Positions 1 to 6,630 are shown, counted from the first letter of the stretch. The stretch is DNA of 6,685 nucleotides from an uncultured Carnobacterium sp. (GCA_905371865.1 CAJPNA010000074.1:1-6685), one strand, 5' to 3'. A program made the numbers and translations. Notes: generated from the letters alone by a model not told the origin.

Positions 1-26
1 GGTCTGTGCATCATTTCATTTAACAT
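1..26 (-). CDS. Start of a further gene, truncated by the window edge
   Basis: An ATG whose first base is at 26 opens a frame reading MLNEMMHR before the window ends. It is preceded by an AAGGAG ribosome binding site (about 31-36) at suitable spacing and begins 13 bases after the stop codon of the DUF2207 gene, which suggests co-transcription with it. Eight residues are too few to name a family. LemA-type proteins are known neighbours of DUF2207 genes, but these residues do not resemble a LemA start (no early hydrophobic helix is visible). The call rests only on the ribosome binding site and the spacing. Confidence 0.5.
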
Positions 27-39
27 AAATTCTCCTTCG

Positions 40-1854
40 TTAGAATCCGCCACCGCCGGATCCTCCACCACTACCGCCGCTCGATCCGCCAGAGAATCCT
101 CCGCCGAACCCGCCAGAGTTACTACCTCCATTCACATAAGAGCTAGAACTGTTGTATGAGCTTGAGAAGGCACTATTAAAGTCCGCAATAGGATAATAAA
201 TCGTTCCTGTTTGACTTGAATAGAACACACTGTCTGGTAGTTGGTCTGGTATTAATTTCTTCAACACTTTAATCACATGTTCCGCTACACCTAAAGAAAT
301 AGCGTAAACTAAGAAGTGATCCCACAGTTGAATACTTGGTAAATCTTCAATTCTCTTCATTGGAGAGAGATCTTTCAGCATTTGTTTAAAGGCTTGCCAT
401 TGACGGTAACGGTACTCTCCTTCAAGCGTACGTCTTTTCGCTGCTGCTCCTCCTCCGATTAATGTCAGAGGAATGAAAACAAGGGCAAAGATAAACGTAA
501 GGGCAGCCAATACTGGGTTCTTACTTAAAAGGCTTAAACCGAAAGTGGCTGCTACAAGTAGGAATACAAAACAACCTGCAAAATAGTTTCTCGCTTCTGG
601 TTCTCCTTTTGTAAAACGATCGACACGATGTTTTTCTGCAGCCGTATCCACCGCATTCAACCAACTAGTGGCTGCATTATAATACGCTTTTGGATGATCT
701 TCAGCGTATTCTTTAATATCTTTTAGGAAGATGGTATCATCTCCGCCGCCCACGTTTTCAAAGAGCAATTTCACTGCTAATTTCTCGTGACGAAGAAGTT
801 TCGATACATCTCCAACGAGTTTAATTTCATGTGGTTGTGTTTCCGACAAGGTTAAAATCTTCTTGCGGACTAAATCCATGACCGTTGCACTTAAATCTTT
901 CATCGTACTCTTGCCATAAATCGCTTTGTTCATAATAGCCGGAGTAATATCTTCAGGAATTTCAAAGAGATGATCTGGAACGTGAGGAACTTTTTGCAGT
1001 CTCTTACGGTTAGCAATAAAGCCTTTAATCCACGCAAAGATTAAGTTAACGAACATCAGTATCCAACCGATGTACACACCGATAGACCCTAGCGTCTTCA
1101 TGCCTTCTTCTTGTTGCAACAACTTTTCTTCTTGCGCCACAATCTCATCAAAGGCTTTTCGGTTCACTACATTGGTATTTGCTGGAGTCAATGTTTGTGG
1201 GAAAATCATATGAACTTCAACGAAATCTCCACTGTTGTTAGAAGGAGCTGTGAAGGTCACGGACTTGTAATCATCAGCAATTTTTACATTCCCGTTTTGT
1301 CCTGCCCCATGTCCCCACGCACGAAGCGTTTCTTTAGACGCATTCCCTGGAAGGTTCACCTTGACCGTGATGTTTTCTTGGTCGATTTCCCACTGTGTAC
1401 CAACGACTTTACGGTTTAATTCCGCTGTATCCTCATAATTTGTAATTAATTTTGGAATCGTATATTGGAAGGTAATGGTTCTTCTCGAATTCGAAAACGG
1501 TGTGAAGACTTTAAATTTTAATTTTTCCCCTTCATGAGTGAGCTGATAGGTGCCACTCGTTCCCGTCGAATTTTGAGGCATTTCTACCGCTCCAGAACCC
1601 GTCTCCAAAAAGGCAGTGACATCCGTTGGTTCTCTAAAACCTGAGTAGTCTAAGTTATAGAACACTCCATTATAAGAACCATCTGCCTGAAACGTAATTT
1701 TTTCTTGAAACTGTACATCACCGTTTTCTAAAATATTCACGGTAATATCGTACTTGTCTACTTTTAAGCTACGAGCATCGACACTCGAGCTAAATCCAAA
1801 AAAGGCCACTAATCCTAATAAAAACGTAATGATGTAACGTATTTTTCGATTCAT
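40..1854 (-). CDS. DUF2207 family membrane protein with glycine-rich tail
   Basis: The 604-residue protein begins with a signal peptide (residues 1-27, hydrophobic core about 8-22, likely cleavage after VDA). An extracytoplasmic beta-rich domain follows (about 28-255), with the KVDKYDITVNILENGDVQFQ-type opening typical of DUF2207. A membrane helix lies at about 257-280, then a soluble region with an RKR stretch just after the helix, then a helix pair at about 424-442 and 447-469. The cytoplasmic end carries the WxxFxxxL...WDHFLVYAISLGVAEHV segment (485-527) characteristic of the family, and residues 576-604 are almost only Gly and Ser, ending GGGGF. The start is set by AGAGGTG about 5 bases upstream of the ATG. 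The family's function is not established; members are thought to act at the cell envelope. A terminator-like structure lies immediately upstream and no clear promoter is visible, so its transcription is unclear. The family call is firm; the role is unknown. Confidence 0.9.
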   Translation of the reverse strand: MNRKIRYIITFLLGLVAFFGFSSSVDARSLKVDKYDITVNILENGDVQFQEKITFQADGSYNGVFYNLDYSGFREPTDVTAFLETGSGAVEMPQNSTGTSGTYQLTHEGEKLKFKVFTPFSNSRRTITFQYTIPKLITNYEDTAELNRKVVGTQWEIDQENITVKVNLPGNASKETLRAWGHGAGQNGNVKIADDYKSVTFTAPSNNSGDFVEVHMIFPQTLTPANTNVVNRKAFDEIVAQEEKLLQQEEGMKTLGSIGVYIGWILMFVNLIFAWIKGFIANRKRLQKVPHVPDHLFEIPEDITPAIMNKAIYGKSTMKDLSATVMDLVRKKILTLSETQPHEIKLVGDVSKLLRHEKLAVKLLFENVGGGDDTIFLKDIKEYAEDHPKAYYNAATSWLNAVDTAAEKHRVDRFTKGEPEARNYFAGCFVFLLVAATFGLSLLSKNPVLAALTFIFALVFIPLTLIGGGAAAKRRTLEGEYRYRQWQAFKQMLKDLSPMKRIEDLPSIQLWDHFLVYAISLGVAEHVIKVLKKLIPDQLPDSVFYSSQTGTIYYPIADFNSAFSSSYNSSSSYVNGGSNSGGFGGGFSGGSSGGSGGGSGGGGF

Positions 1855-1874
1855 GTTTTCACCTCTAAACTGTC

Positions 1875-1936
1875 AAAAAAAGTGTGAAATCACTGCGGGA
1901 TTGTCCACGAAGGAACTTCGCCATCATCTCACACTT
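1875..1936 (-). terminator. Complex stem with T-run: probable terminator of the par-ychF operon
   Basis: Read on the minus strand, an 11-base arm AAGTGTGAGAT (1936-1926) pairs with ATTTCACACTT (1890-1880), with one G-U pair, and is followed directly by further T residues (1879-1875). The 35 bases between the arms are not a simple loop: they hold a second hairpin, CGAAG-TTC-CTTCG (1920-1908), and a short GGA/TCC pairing. The structure starts 12 bases after the DUF1129 stop codon and ends about 20 bases before the DUF2207 start. The simplest reading is an intrinsic terminator of the upstream operon. The branched interior and closeness to the next gene also allow a leader RNA or attenuator role. 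Confidence 0.75.
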
Positions 1937-1948
1937 GTTTGTACTCTC

Positions 1949-2632
1949 TTACATTACTGATCCAACAATATTTAATTTTTTCTTCAAGTAGAATTTAGCT
2001 GCTAAAGCTGCTCCCCCAATGAGCAAGTACCATTCATAACTCATTACAAGATTGATAAAACTTGGAATGAAGTGTTGGCTTGCAACAACTAAGAGTAACC
2101 ATGCGACCATCGCTACCGTGCTCACTACTAAGTAACGAATGTACCCACGTTGGCCTTTTGGGTTGTCAAATTTAGGAGCATTTTTCGAAATAGCTAACAT
2201 TACGAACGCTCCTGCGATAAAGTTGATAATTAGTGTTAATAAGCCCATTGGTTGTGAACCTGAATCTGGATTTAACATCAACATCACTCCTGTTACTAGA
2301 GCGAATAATCCACCTACTAATAAACCACCATCTAAAGCGATTTGCCAATCTGGAGATTTTGCATCTGGATCTTTAGCAGGTCCGTCTACAATCGCATGCA
2401 CGCGTTCTGTTACCGTTCCGAATAATTGACGTGCAGTCACTCCTGATTTTTGATGTTCGATGATTTGAGGAAGCATAAGTGCTAATTCTTTCTCGATTTG
2501 TGCCACGTCAAATCCTGCTTCCTTTAATTCACGTTCTAATTGGAAAACGTATTGTTCATTTTTATTTGTTAATTCTGCTTTCAATGTATCTACTGATACT
2601 TGTTCTTCTACTGATAGGTTTTGTTCTGACAT
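1949..2632 (-). CDS. DUF1129 family four-helix membrane protein
   Basis: The 227-residue protein has a charged, helical N-terminal region (about 1-95) with the pattern LTNKNEQYVFQLERELKEAG...LPQIIEHQKSGVTARQLFGTVTER, which matches what I know of DUF1129 proteins from lactic acid bacteria. Four hydrophobic segments follow at about 98-120, 128-149, 167-188 and 198-216, ending in a short KKK-containing tail. An even number of helices and no signal peptide suggest that both ends are cytoplasmic. The ATG has a good GGAGGA site about 8 bases upstream and lies 20 bases after the ychF stop, so it is probably the last gene of the par-ychF operon. No catalytic motif is visible and the biological role is unknown. 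Its repeated location downstream of ychF in this bacterial order is from general knowledge, not from this sequence. Confidence 0.87.
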   Translation of the reverse strand: MSEQNLSVEEQVSVDTLKAELTNKNEQYVFQLERELKEAGFDVAQIEKELALMLPQIIEHQKSGVTARQLFGTVTERVHAIVDGPAKDPDAKSPDWQIALDGGLLVGGLFALVTGVMLMLNPDSGSQPMGLLTLIINFIAGAFVMLAISKNAPKFDNPKGQRGYIRYLVVSTVAMVAWLLLVVASQHFIPSFINLVMSYEWYLLIGGAALAAKFYLKKKLNIVGSVM

Positions 2633-2652
2633 ACTATAATCCTCCGATATCC

Positions 2653-3753
2653 TTATACATTAAATCTAAAGAGCATAACGTCGCCGTCTTGTACGACATA
2701 TTCTTTACCTTCTTGTCGAACTTTTCCGTTCTCTTTTGCGGCTGTCATACTACCATATTCGAGCAAATCTGCATACGCAACCGTTTCGGCACGGATAAAT
2801 CCACGCTCGAAGTCTGAGTGGATGATTCCCGCACATTGCGGAGCTTTCATGCCACGGCGGAATGTCCACGCACGTACTTCTTGCTCCCCAGCTGTAAAGT
2901 AAGTCGCTAATCCTAATAAGTGATACGCTTTTTGGATTAAGATGTCTAATCCGGAAACTTCAATTCCCATCTCTTCTAGGAAGGCTTGTTTTTCTTCTTC
3001 CTCAAGTTCTGCCACTTCTTCTTCAATTTTCGCACAGATAACAACGACTTCTGCATCTTCTTTAGCTGCGTAGTCTTCTACTAATTGCACGTATTGATTA
3101 TAGCCACCTTCCATCACGTCATCTTCAGAGATGTTTGCGATGTACAGCATTGGTTTCGTTGTTAAAAGGAACAAGCCTTTCACGATTGGAAGTTCTTCAT
3201 CTGTGAATTCAATCGTACGCGCTAATTGACCTTCTTCTAACACCGGTTTGATTTTTTCTAAGACAGCAAGTTCTGCCACCGCGTCTTTATCTTTTGTTTT
3301 CGCAATTTTTGCCACGCGAGCAATCCGTTTGTCCACTGACTCAAGGTCGGCCAATACTAACTCTAAGTTAATCGTTTCGATATCTGCGATTGGATCCACT
3401 TTTCCCGCTACGTGCGTGATATTTTCGTCTTCAAAACAACGAACCACTTGGCAAATCGCATCTACTTGACGGATATGGCTTAGGAATTTATTCCCAAGAC
3501 CTTCCCCTCGGCTTGCCCCTTTAACGATACCCGCGATATCTGTAAATTCAAAGGTCGTCGGAACAGTTTTCTTAGGTTTGACTAATTCCGTTAATTTTTG
3601 TAAACGAAGGTCTGGCACTTCTACCACTCCCACGTTTGGGTCAATCGTCGCAAACGGATAGTTCGCTGCTTCGACCCCTGCTTTTGTAATTGCATTAAAT
3701 AATGTTGACTTCCCAACGTTTGGTAAGCCGACGATTCCAGCTGTTAAGGCCAT
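2653..3753 (-). CDS. ychF: YchF/OLA1 family ribosome-associated P-loop ATPase
   Basis: The 366-residue protein has the usual YchF length and layout. The P-loop GLPNVGKST is at residues 9-17, the switch region YPFATIDPNVG at 32-42, and the G3 motif DIAG at 72-75 followed by IVKGASRGEGLGNKFLSHIR. The G4 position reads NISE (207-210) instead of the NKxD of true GTPases; this change is the family hallmark and goes with ATP use in characterised members. The helical insertion (about 125-190) is rich in charged residues. The C-terminal TGS domain (about 283-366) contains the YFTAGEQEVRAWTFRRG motif and ends GDVMLFRFNV. YchF binds ribosomes and has been linked to translation and stress responses, including oxidative stress. 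It follows the DUF951 gene by 17 bases; its ribosome binding site (AGAAAGAGTG region) is weaker than those of its neighbours. No key residue is missing. Confidence 0.97.
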   Translation of the reverse strand: MALTAGIVGLPNVGKSTLFNAITKAGVEAANYPFATIDPNVGVVEVPDLRLQKLTELVKPKKTVPTTFEFTDIAGIVKGASRGEGLGNKFLSHIRQVDAICQVVRCFEDENITHVAGKVDPIADIETINLELVLADLESVDKRIARVAKIAKTKDKDAVAELAVLEKIKPVLEEGQLARTIEFTDEELPIVKGLFLLTTKPMLYIANISEDDVMEGGYNQYVQLVEDYAAKEDAEVVVICAKIEEEVAELEEEEKQAFLEEMGIEVSGLDILIQKAYHLLGLATYFTAGEQEVRAWTFRRGMKAPQCAGIIHSDFERGFIRAETVAYADLLEYGSMTAAKENGKVRQEGKEYVVQDGDVMLFRFNV

Positions 3754-3770
3754 TTGTCACACTCTTTCTT

Positions 3771-3980
3771 TTATTTGTTTTCTTCGGCAACAGAAATCGT
3801 CACCTTTTTCATCTTCTTCTCGAATTCCCGCCTTGGCATTAGGACCATTTGACCACAGTGATCACACTTGATACGAATGTCCATCCCCATACGGATGATT
3901 TCCCAGGAATTCGTTTGGCACGCATGCGGTTTTTTCATTTCCACATGATCGTGTAATTGATACGTTGTTCCTGCTTTCAT
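3771..3980 (-). CDS. DUF951 small zinc-ribbon-like protein
   Basis: This is a 69-residue, basic, soluble protein. The core pattern VEMKKPHACQTNSWEIIRMG (13-32), then DIRIKCDHCGQMVLMPRREFEKKMKKV, is the signature of DUF951. Cys21, Cys39 and Cys42, together with His19 or His41, could bind a zinc ion; this is inferred from spacing, as only one CxxC pair is present. The length is normal for the family. The ATG is preceded by AAAGGAGT at about 5 bases and lies 13 bases after the parB stop; ychF follows after 17 bases, so it is an internal operon gene. The function is unknown. A nucleic-acid or ribosome contact is a guess from its charge, metal site and position between parB and ychF. Confidence 0.92.
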   Translation of the reverse strand: MKAGTTYQLHDHVEMKKPHACQTNSWEIIRMGMDIRIKCDHCGQMVLMPRREFEKKMKKVTISVAEENK

Positions 3981-3993
3981 AAAGACTCCTTTA

Positions 3994-4893
3994 TTAATCG
4001 TCTAATTCGATTTCTAATACTTCTAAAATACGGGTTAAATCTTTTTGAGAAAGATACTCGATTTCGATTTTTCCACGTTCTCCTTTTTCAACGATTTGCA
4101 CGCTTGTTCCGAATTTATCCATTAAACGTTCTTCCGATTCAACGATATACATCGATTTTTTCGGTTTTTGGATTTTCTTCGTTGTTTTCTTAACAGGTTC
4201 ATTGATGGATTGGACTAAAGTTTCTAAGGCACGAACCGTTAGATTTTCTTTCACAGCCTTTTTAGCCACAGCCCCAATTTTTGTTTGGTCTTTTAATCCA
4301 AGAAGCGTACGTGCATGCCCGGCTGAAAGAGATCCATTTTGTACGAGTTCTTGTACCGGTACTGGCAAGGTTAATAATCGTAAGAAGTTCGCCACATATG
4401 AACGACTCTTCCCTACTCTGCTTGCCACTTCTTCTTGTTTTAATTTCAATGAATCCATTAATGTCCGATACGCCATCGCTTCATCTAAAGGCTTCAAATT
4501 CTCGCGTTGTAAGTTTTCAACAACGGCGATTTGAATCATCGTTTCTTCTGAGTAGTCACGTACGATGGCTGGAATCGTTTCTTTCTCAGCTAATTTAGAC
4601 GCACGCAGACGACGTTCCCCAGCAACTAATTCATATCCTTTAATTTTAGACTTGCGAACAATAATCGGTTGGAAAACACCATTTTGGCGAATCGATTCTG
4701 CAAGTTCTGCTAATCCTTCCTCATCAAACTCTTTACGCGGCTGATAAGGATTTGGACGAATTTCTGACACAGCAATCTGTTGAATTTTCTCGGTTTCTTG
4801 TACTTGTTCTAAGGCATCGAGGGTATCTAAGTCATTCATAAACAACGCGTCGATTCCACGTCCAAGGCCTTTTCCTTTTTGATTTTTACTCAT
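3994..4893 (-). CDS. parB: Chromosome partitioning protein ParB (Spo0J-like CTPase, parS-binding)
   Basis: The 299-residue protein has the full ParB layout. GLGRGIDALF (9-18) is the N-terminal segment that contacts ParA and stimulates its ATPase; the related Noc protein lacks it, so this is ParB/Spo0J and not Noc. The CTP-binding N domain carries NPYQPRKEF (48-56), GERRLRAS (92-99) and ENLQREN (126-132). The helix-turn-helix that reads parS lies at about 152-172 (QEEVASRVGKSRSYVANFLR). A Lys-rich linker (about 230-246) leads to the C-terminal dimerisation domain. In characterised homologues ParB loads at parS as a clamp, spreads along DNA and recruits SMC. Its ATG lies inside the 3' end of parA (8-base overlap), with AAGGAAG about 10 bases upstream, so translation is probably coupled to parA. 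I saw no parS-like palindrome in this window. Confidence 0.97.
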   Translation of the reverse strand: MSKNQKGKGLGRGIDALFMNDLDTLDALEQVQETEKIQQIAVSEIRPNPYQPRKEFDEEGLAELAESIRQNGVFQPIIVRKSKIKGYELVAGERRLRASKLAEKETIPAIVRDYSEETMIQIAVVENLQRENLKPLDEAMAYRTLMDSLKLKQEEVASRVGKSRSYVANFLRLLTLPVPVQELVQNGSLSAGHARTLLGLKDQTKIGAVAKKAVKENLTVRALETLVQSINEPVKKTTKKIQKPKKSMYIVESEERLMDKFGTSVQIVEKGERGKIEIEYLSQKDLTRILEVLEIELDD

Positions 4894-5647
4894 GTGCCAA
4901 CACTTCCTTTGCTAACTCCATGTATACTTCCGCTCCTCTAGAACGGGGGTCATAGTCCACAATCGCTTGCCCATAACTTGGCGCCTCAGATAGACGGACA
5001 TTTCGAGGGATAATCGTTTTATAGACTTTCTCACGGAAATACTTAATCACGTCCTCTTTCACTTCGTTCCCTAAGTTCGTACGCGCATCGTACATCGTTA
5101 GAAGAACGCCCTCGATTTTCAACTGAGGGTTAAAGTGCTTGCGGACCATCGTGATGGTATTCATGAGTTGCGACAATCCTTCCAACGCATAATATTCGCA
5201 CTGTACAGGTATCAATACCGTATCGCTAGCGGTGAAAGCATTCATCGTTAAATGCCCAAGTGAAGGAGGACAGTCGATAAAGATATAGTCATAATCGTCT
5301 TTAATCTTCTTCACAGCCTCTTTCAATCGTTGCTCACGACGTGGTTGACTGGTTAACTCGATTTCTGCTCCTGCTAACTGAATCGTCGAAGGGGCAATCA
5401 TCAAGTTTTCACGACTCGTCGGAACAATTACGTCGGCCATCGGTACTTGGTTGACTAAAACATCATATACATCTTGTTCAAGTTCCCCTTTTTGTACGCC
5501 AAGACCGCTTGTTGCGTTGCCTTGAGGGTCACTATCAATAATTAATACTTTTTTGCCATTGACCGCCAACGCAGCCGCTAAACTTACGGTTGAAGTCGTC
5601 TTTCCAACTCCACCTTTCTGATTGGCAACGGATATTACACGTCCCAT
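4886..5647 (-). CDS. parA: Chromosome partitioning ATPase ParA (Soj-like)
   Basis: The 253-residue protein has the same length as Bacillus subtilis Soj and matches it along its length. The deviant Walker A motif KGGVGKTT (11-18) with its signature Lys11 is intact, as are the Walker A' region DSDPQGN (38-44) and the Walker B segment IFIDCPPSLG (122-131). The Soj-type sequences IPVQCEYYALEGLSQL and IPRNVRLSEAPS are also present. In homologues the ATP-bound dimer binds DNA nonspecifically and ParB triggers hydrolysis, which moves origin regions apart; in Bacillus, Soj also modulates DnaA. The short N-terminus, with no helix-turn-helix before the P-loop, fits a chromosomal rather than a P1-type plasmid ParA. 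The ATG has a strong GGAGG site 6 bases upstream. It is the first gene of the operon and overlaps parB. A terminator-type hairpin sits in its leader. Confidence 0.98.
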   Translation of the reverse strand: MGRVISVANQKGGVGKTTSTVSLAAALAVNGKKVLIIDSDPQGNATSGLGVQKGELEQDVYDVLVNQVPMADVIVPTSRENLMIAPSTIQLAGAEIELTSQPRREQRLKEAVKKIKDDYDYIFIDCPPSLGHLTMNAFTASDTVLIPVQCEYYALEGLSQLMNTITMVRKHFNPQLKIEGVLLTMYDARTNLGNEVKEDVIKYFREKVYKTIIPRNVRLSEAPSYGQAIVDYDPRSRGAEVYMELAKEVLAHE

Positions 5648-5672
5648 ACTCTTCCTCCATGTTTCTTGTTCT

Positions 5673-5700
5673 AAAAAAGGGAGAATGCAAGCATTCTCCC
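5673..5700 (-). terminator. Strong intrinsic-terminator hairpin in the parA leader
   Basis: On the minus strand GGGAGAATGC (5700-5691) is followed by two T residues and the perfect complement GCATTCTCCC (5688-5679), then six T residues (5678-5673). This is a textbook terminator: 10 perfect pairs with a GC-rich base. It ends 25 bases before the parA ATG and lies downstream of the only good promoter I see in the gap (5754-5762). It could attenuate par operon transcription or end a short RNA of about 75 bases. On the plus strand the stem is not followed by a T-run, so it is oriented towards parA. As DNA it is also a near-perfect 22-base palindrome, so an operator cannot be excluded. Confidence 0.82.
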
Positions 5701-5753
5701 TCTCGCATGTCTACAAAATGTTCTTCATTTCTCGCAATATTTTGTTCTTTTCT

Positions 5754-5762
5754 ATTGTATCA
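5754..5762 (-). promoter_or_regulatory. Probable promoter of the parAB operon (extended -10)
   Basis: The minus strand reads TGATACAAT, an extended -10 element (TG, one base, TACAAT) with five of six matches to TATAAT. At a spacing of 17-18 the -35 position has only weak matches (TACAAA or CTACAA), which an extended -10 can tolerate. Transcription would start near 5747, giving a leader of about 100 bases before parA. The site lies after the lipoprotein terminator, so it is the most likely start of the par operon. It is inferred from sequence alone. Confidence 0.6.
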
Positions 5763-5803
5763 AAAATACGCTCTTTTTTGTAGTCATACCGGTTTATTTT
5801 ACG

Positions 5804-5836
5804 AAAAAAGCTCTGCCCTTACTGAGGCAAAGCTTT
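5804..5836 (-). terminator. Terminator of the lipoprotein gene, overlapping its stop codon
   Basis: On the minus strand AAAGCTTTGCC (5836-5826) pairs with GGCAGAGCTTT (5817-5807): 11 pairs including one G-U. The loop is TCAGTAAG and the T-run is six bases (5809-5804, partly shared with the stem). The TAA stop codon lies within the loop, so the last codons of the gene form the left arm. It separates the lipoprotein gene from the par operon. Confidence 0.88.
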
Positions 5837-6502
5837 CTTTTGTTGTTCATTGAATTGTAAGTACGCAATCGTATATTCTTTGCGGGTTTGCTCGCCTTCA
5901 TCGAACACTTTAATCTCCACATTTGTGATGAGATTTCCAGTGGCATCGGTCTTGATTTTCAACTCCACTTTCGACGTATCATTCGTCGCAATTCCAAGGA
6001 TTGAAGTTACCGCCTTTCGAATCGTTTCATCGTCTCCAGAATAGGATTTTTCATAACTTTGCCACCCCTTCGTCCAAGGAACGAGTTGATGGATTTCTTT
6101 GGTAAATTGAATGAGTTTTGTATACGGAAAAACGACCGTATTTTGTAAACTGGAAGTCGCTGTAATAGTTTTTTCCCATTTGTCGTGATAATAGCGAATA
6201 AAACCAATATTCGCATCGGCAATCACTTCGAGTTGATTTGTCACTCTCCCGGAAGTCTTGTCGATTTTAGAACCGTATCCCGTACCATCTTTCCAAGCGC
6301 TCGCACTGGCAATGGTTTGGGCAGAAGGAGTTTTCGTCCCTTCTTTATAGTCCGATTGCTTTACGGTAATATGATAATTCGAAATCGAGTCAGCAGAAGT
6401 GACTACTTGTTCTTGCACTGCTTCGGTCGATAAACTCTTCCCGCAAGCCGTCAAAATGAATAGAAACGCTATAATCATCGTGCTTTTAATCCATTTCATC
6501 AT
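5819..6502 (-). CDS. Predicted lipoprotein of unknown function
   Basis: The 227-residue protein starts with a lipoprotein signal peptide: Lys residues at 3 and 6, a hydrophobic core at about 8-17, and the lipobox LTAC with Cys20 as the lipidation site. The mature part of about 208 residues would be anchored on the outer face of the membrane. It has alternating hydrophobic stretches (for example YHITVKQS, GFIRYYHDKWEKTI, TNVEIKVFDE, YTIAYLQF) that suggest a beta-rich fold. The overall look recalls LolA/LppX-like Firmicutes lipoproteins such as DUF6612, but I cannot confirm that. There are two adjacent ATG codons (6502 and 6499); AAGGAGGAGGT lies just upstream and suits either. It has its own promoter and terminator, so it appears monocistronic between an rRNA operon and the par operon. 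No enzymatic motif is visible. Confidence 0.86.
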   Translation of the reverse strand: MMKWIKSTMIIAFLFILTACGKSLSTEAVQEQVVTSADSISNYHITVKQSDYKEGTKTPSAQTIASASAWKDGTGYGSKIDKTSGRVTNQLEVIADANIGFIRYYHDKWEKTITATSSLQNTVVFPYTKLIQFTKEIHQLVPWTKGWQSYEKSYSGDDETIRKAVTSILGIATNDTSKVELKIKTDATGNLITNVEIKVFDEGEQTRKEYTIAYLQFNEQQKKALPQ

Positions 6503-6529
6503 TCTACCTCCTCCTTTATCATCCGTTTC

Positions 6530-6538
6530 ATTATAGCA
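6530..6538 (-). promoter_or_regulatory. Promoter of the lipoprotein gene (extended -10)
   Basis: The minus strand reads TGCTATAAT: a perfect TATAAT -10 with the TGn extension. No good -35 is present at 16-18 bases upstream (AGGAAT at 17), which is acceptable for an extended -10 promoter. A start near 6523 would give a leader of about 20 bases that includes the AGGAGG site. It lies downstream of the rRNA terminator, which supports independent transcription. Confidence 0.72.
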
Positions 6539-6593
6539 AACTTCCTCTCAAAATTCCTATAAAACAAAATGGCTTCAACATAAAAATCTCTAC

Positions 6594-6622
6594 AAAATAA
6601 GCTGGGCACAAGGCCCAGCTTA
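6594..6622 (-). terminator. rRNA operon terminator after 5S rRNA
   Basis: On the minus strand TAAGCTGGGC (6622-6613) pairs perfectly with GCCCAGCTTA (6607-6598) around the five-base loop CTTGT, followed by TTTT (6597-6594). It starts 8 bases after the 5S rRNA 3' end, with no tRNA in between, and therefore closes the rRNA operon. Confidence 0.92.
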
Positions 6623-6630
6623 CACAGTTT

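Noticed and set aside
1111..1419. Plus-strand open frames opposite the minus-strand genes (here and at 2139-2429, 2479-2817, 4202-4598, 5590-5853 and 6185-6433)
   Set aside because: Each overlaps a well-supported minus-strand gene, lacks a good ribosome binding site and encodes low-complexity, unrecognisable protein; they are antisense shadows.
1871..1876. A perfect TTGACA (-35 consensus) on the minus strand just upstream of the DUF2207 gene
   Set aside because: At 17 bases downstream the sequence is TGAATC, already inside the start of the gene, so there is no usable -10. The T-run of the terminator accounts for part of the match.
3629..3640. Short palindrome-like CCCACGTTTGGG inside ychF, considered as a parS-related site
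   Set aside because: The core is CACGTTT, not CACGTG, the flanks do not match the parS consensus, and the bases are explained by coding sequence.
5560..5708. A minus-strand frame starting ATG at 5708 that passes through the leader hairpin and into parA out of frame
   Set aside because: No ribosome binding site precedes it, and its sequence in parA is a shadow of the real gene.
5711..5728. A five-codon reading frame (MKNIL) in the parA leader, minus strand
   Set aside because: It has only a poor ribosome binding site and nothing links it to the hairpin; very short frames like this occur by chance.
6503..6630. Possible oriC or DnaA box cluster next to the par and rRNA genes
   Set aside because: I found no TTATCCACA-like boxes in the intergenic gaps; the space is taken up by the rRNA terminator and the lipoprotein promoter.
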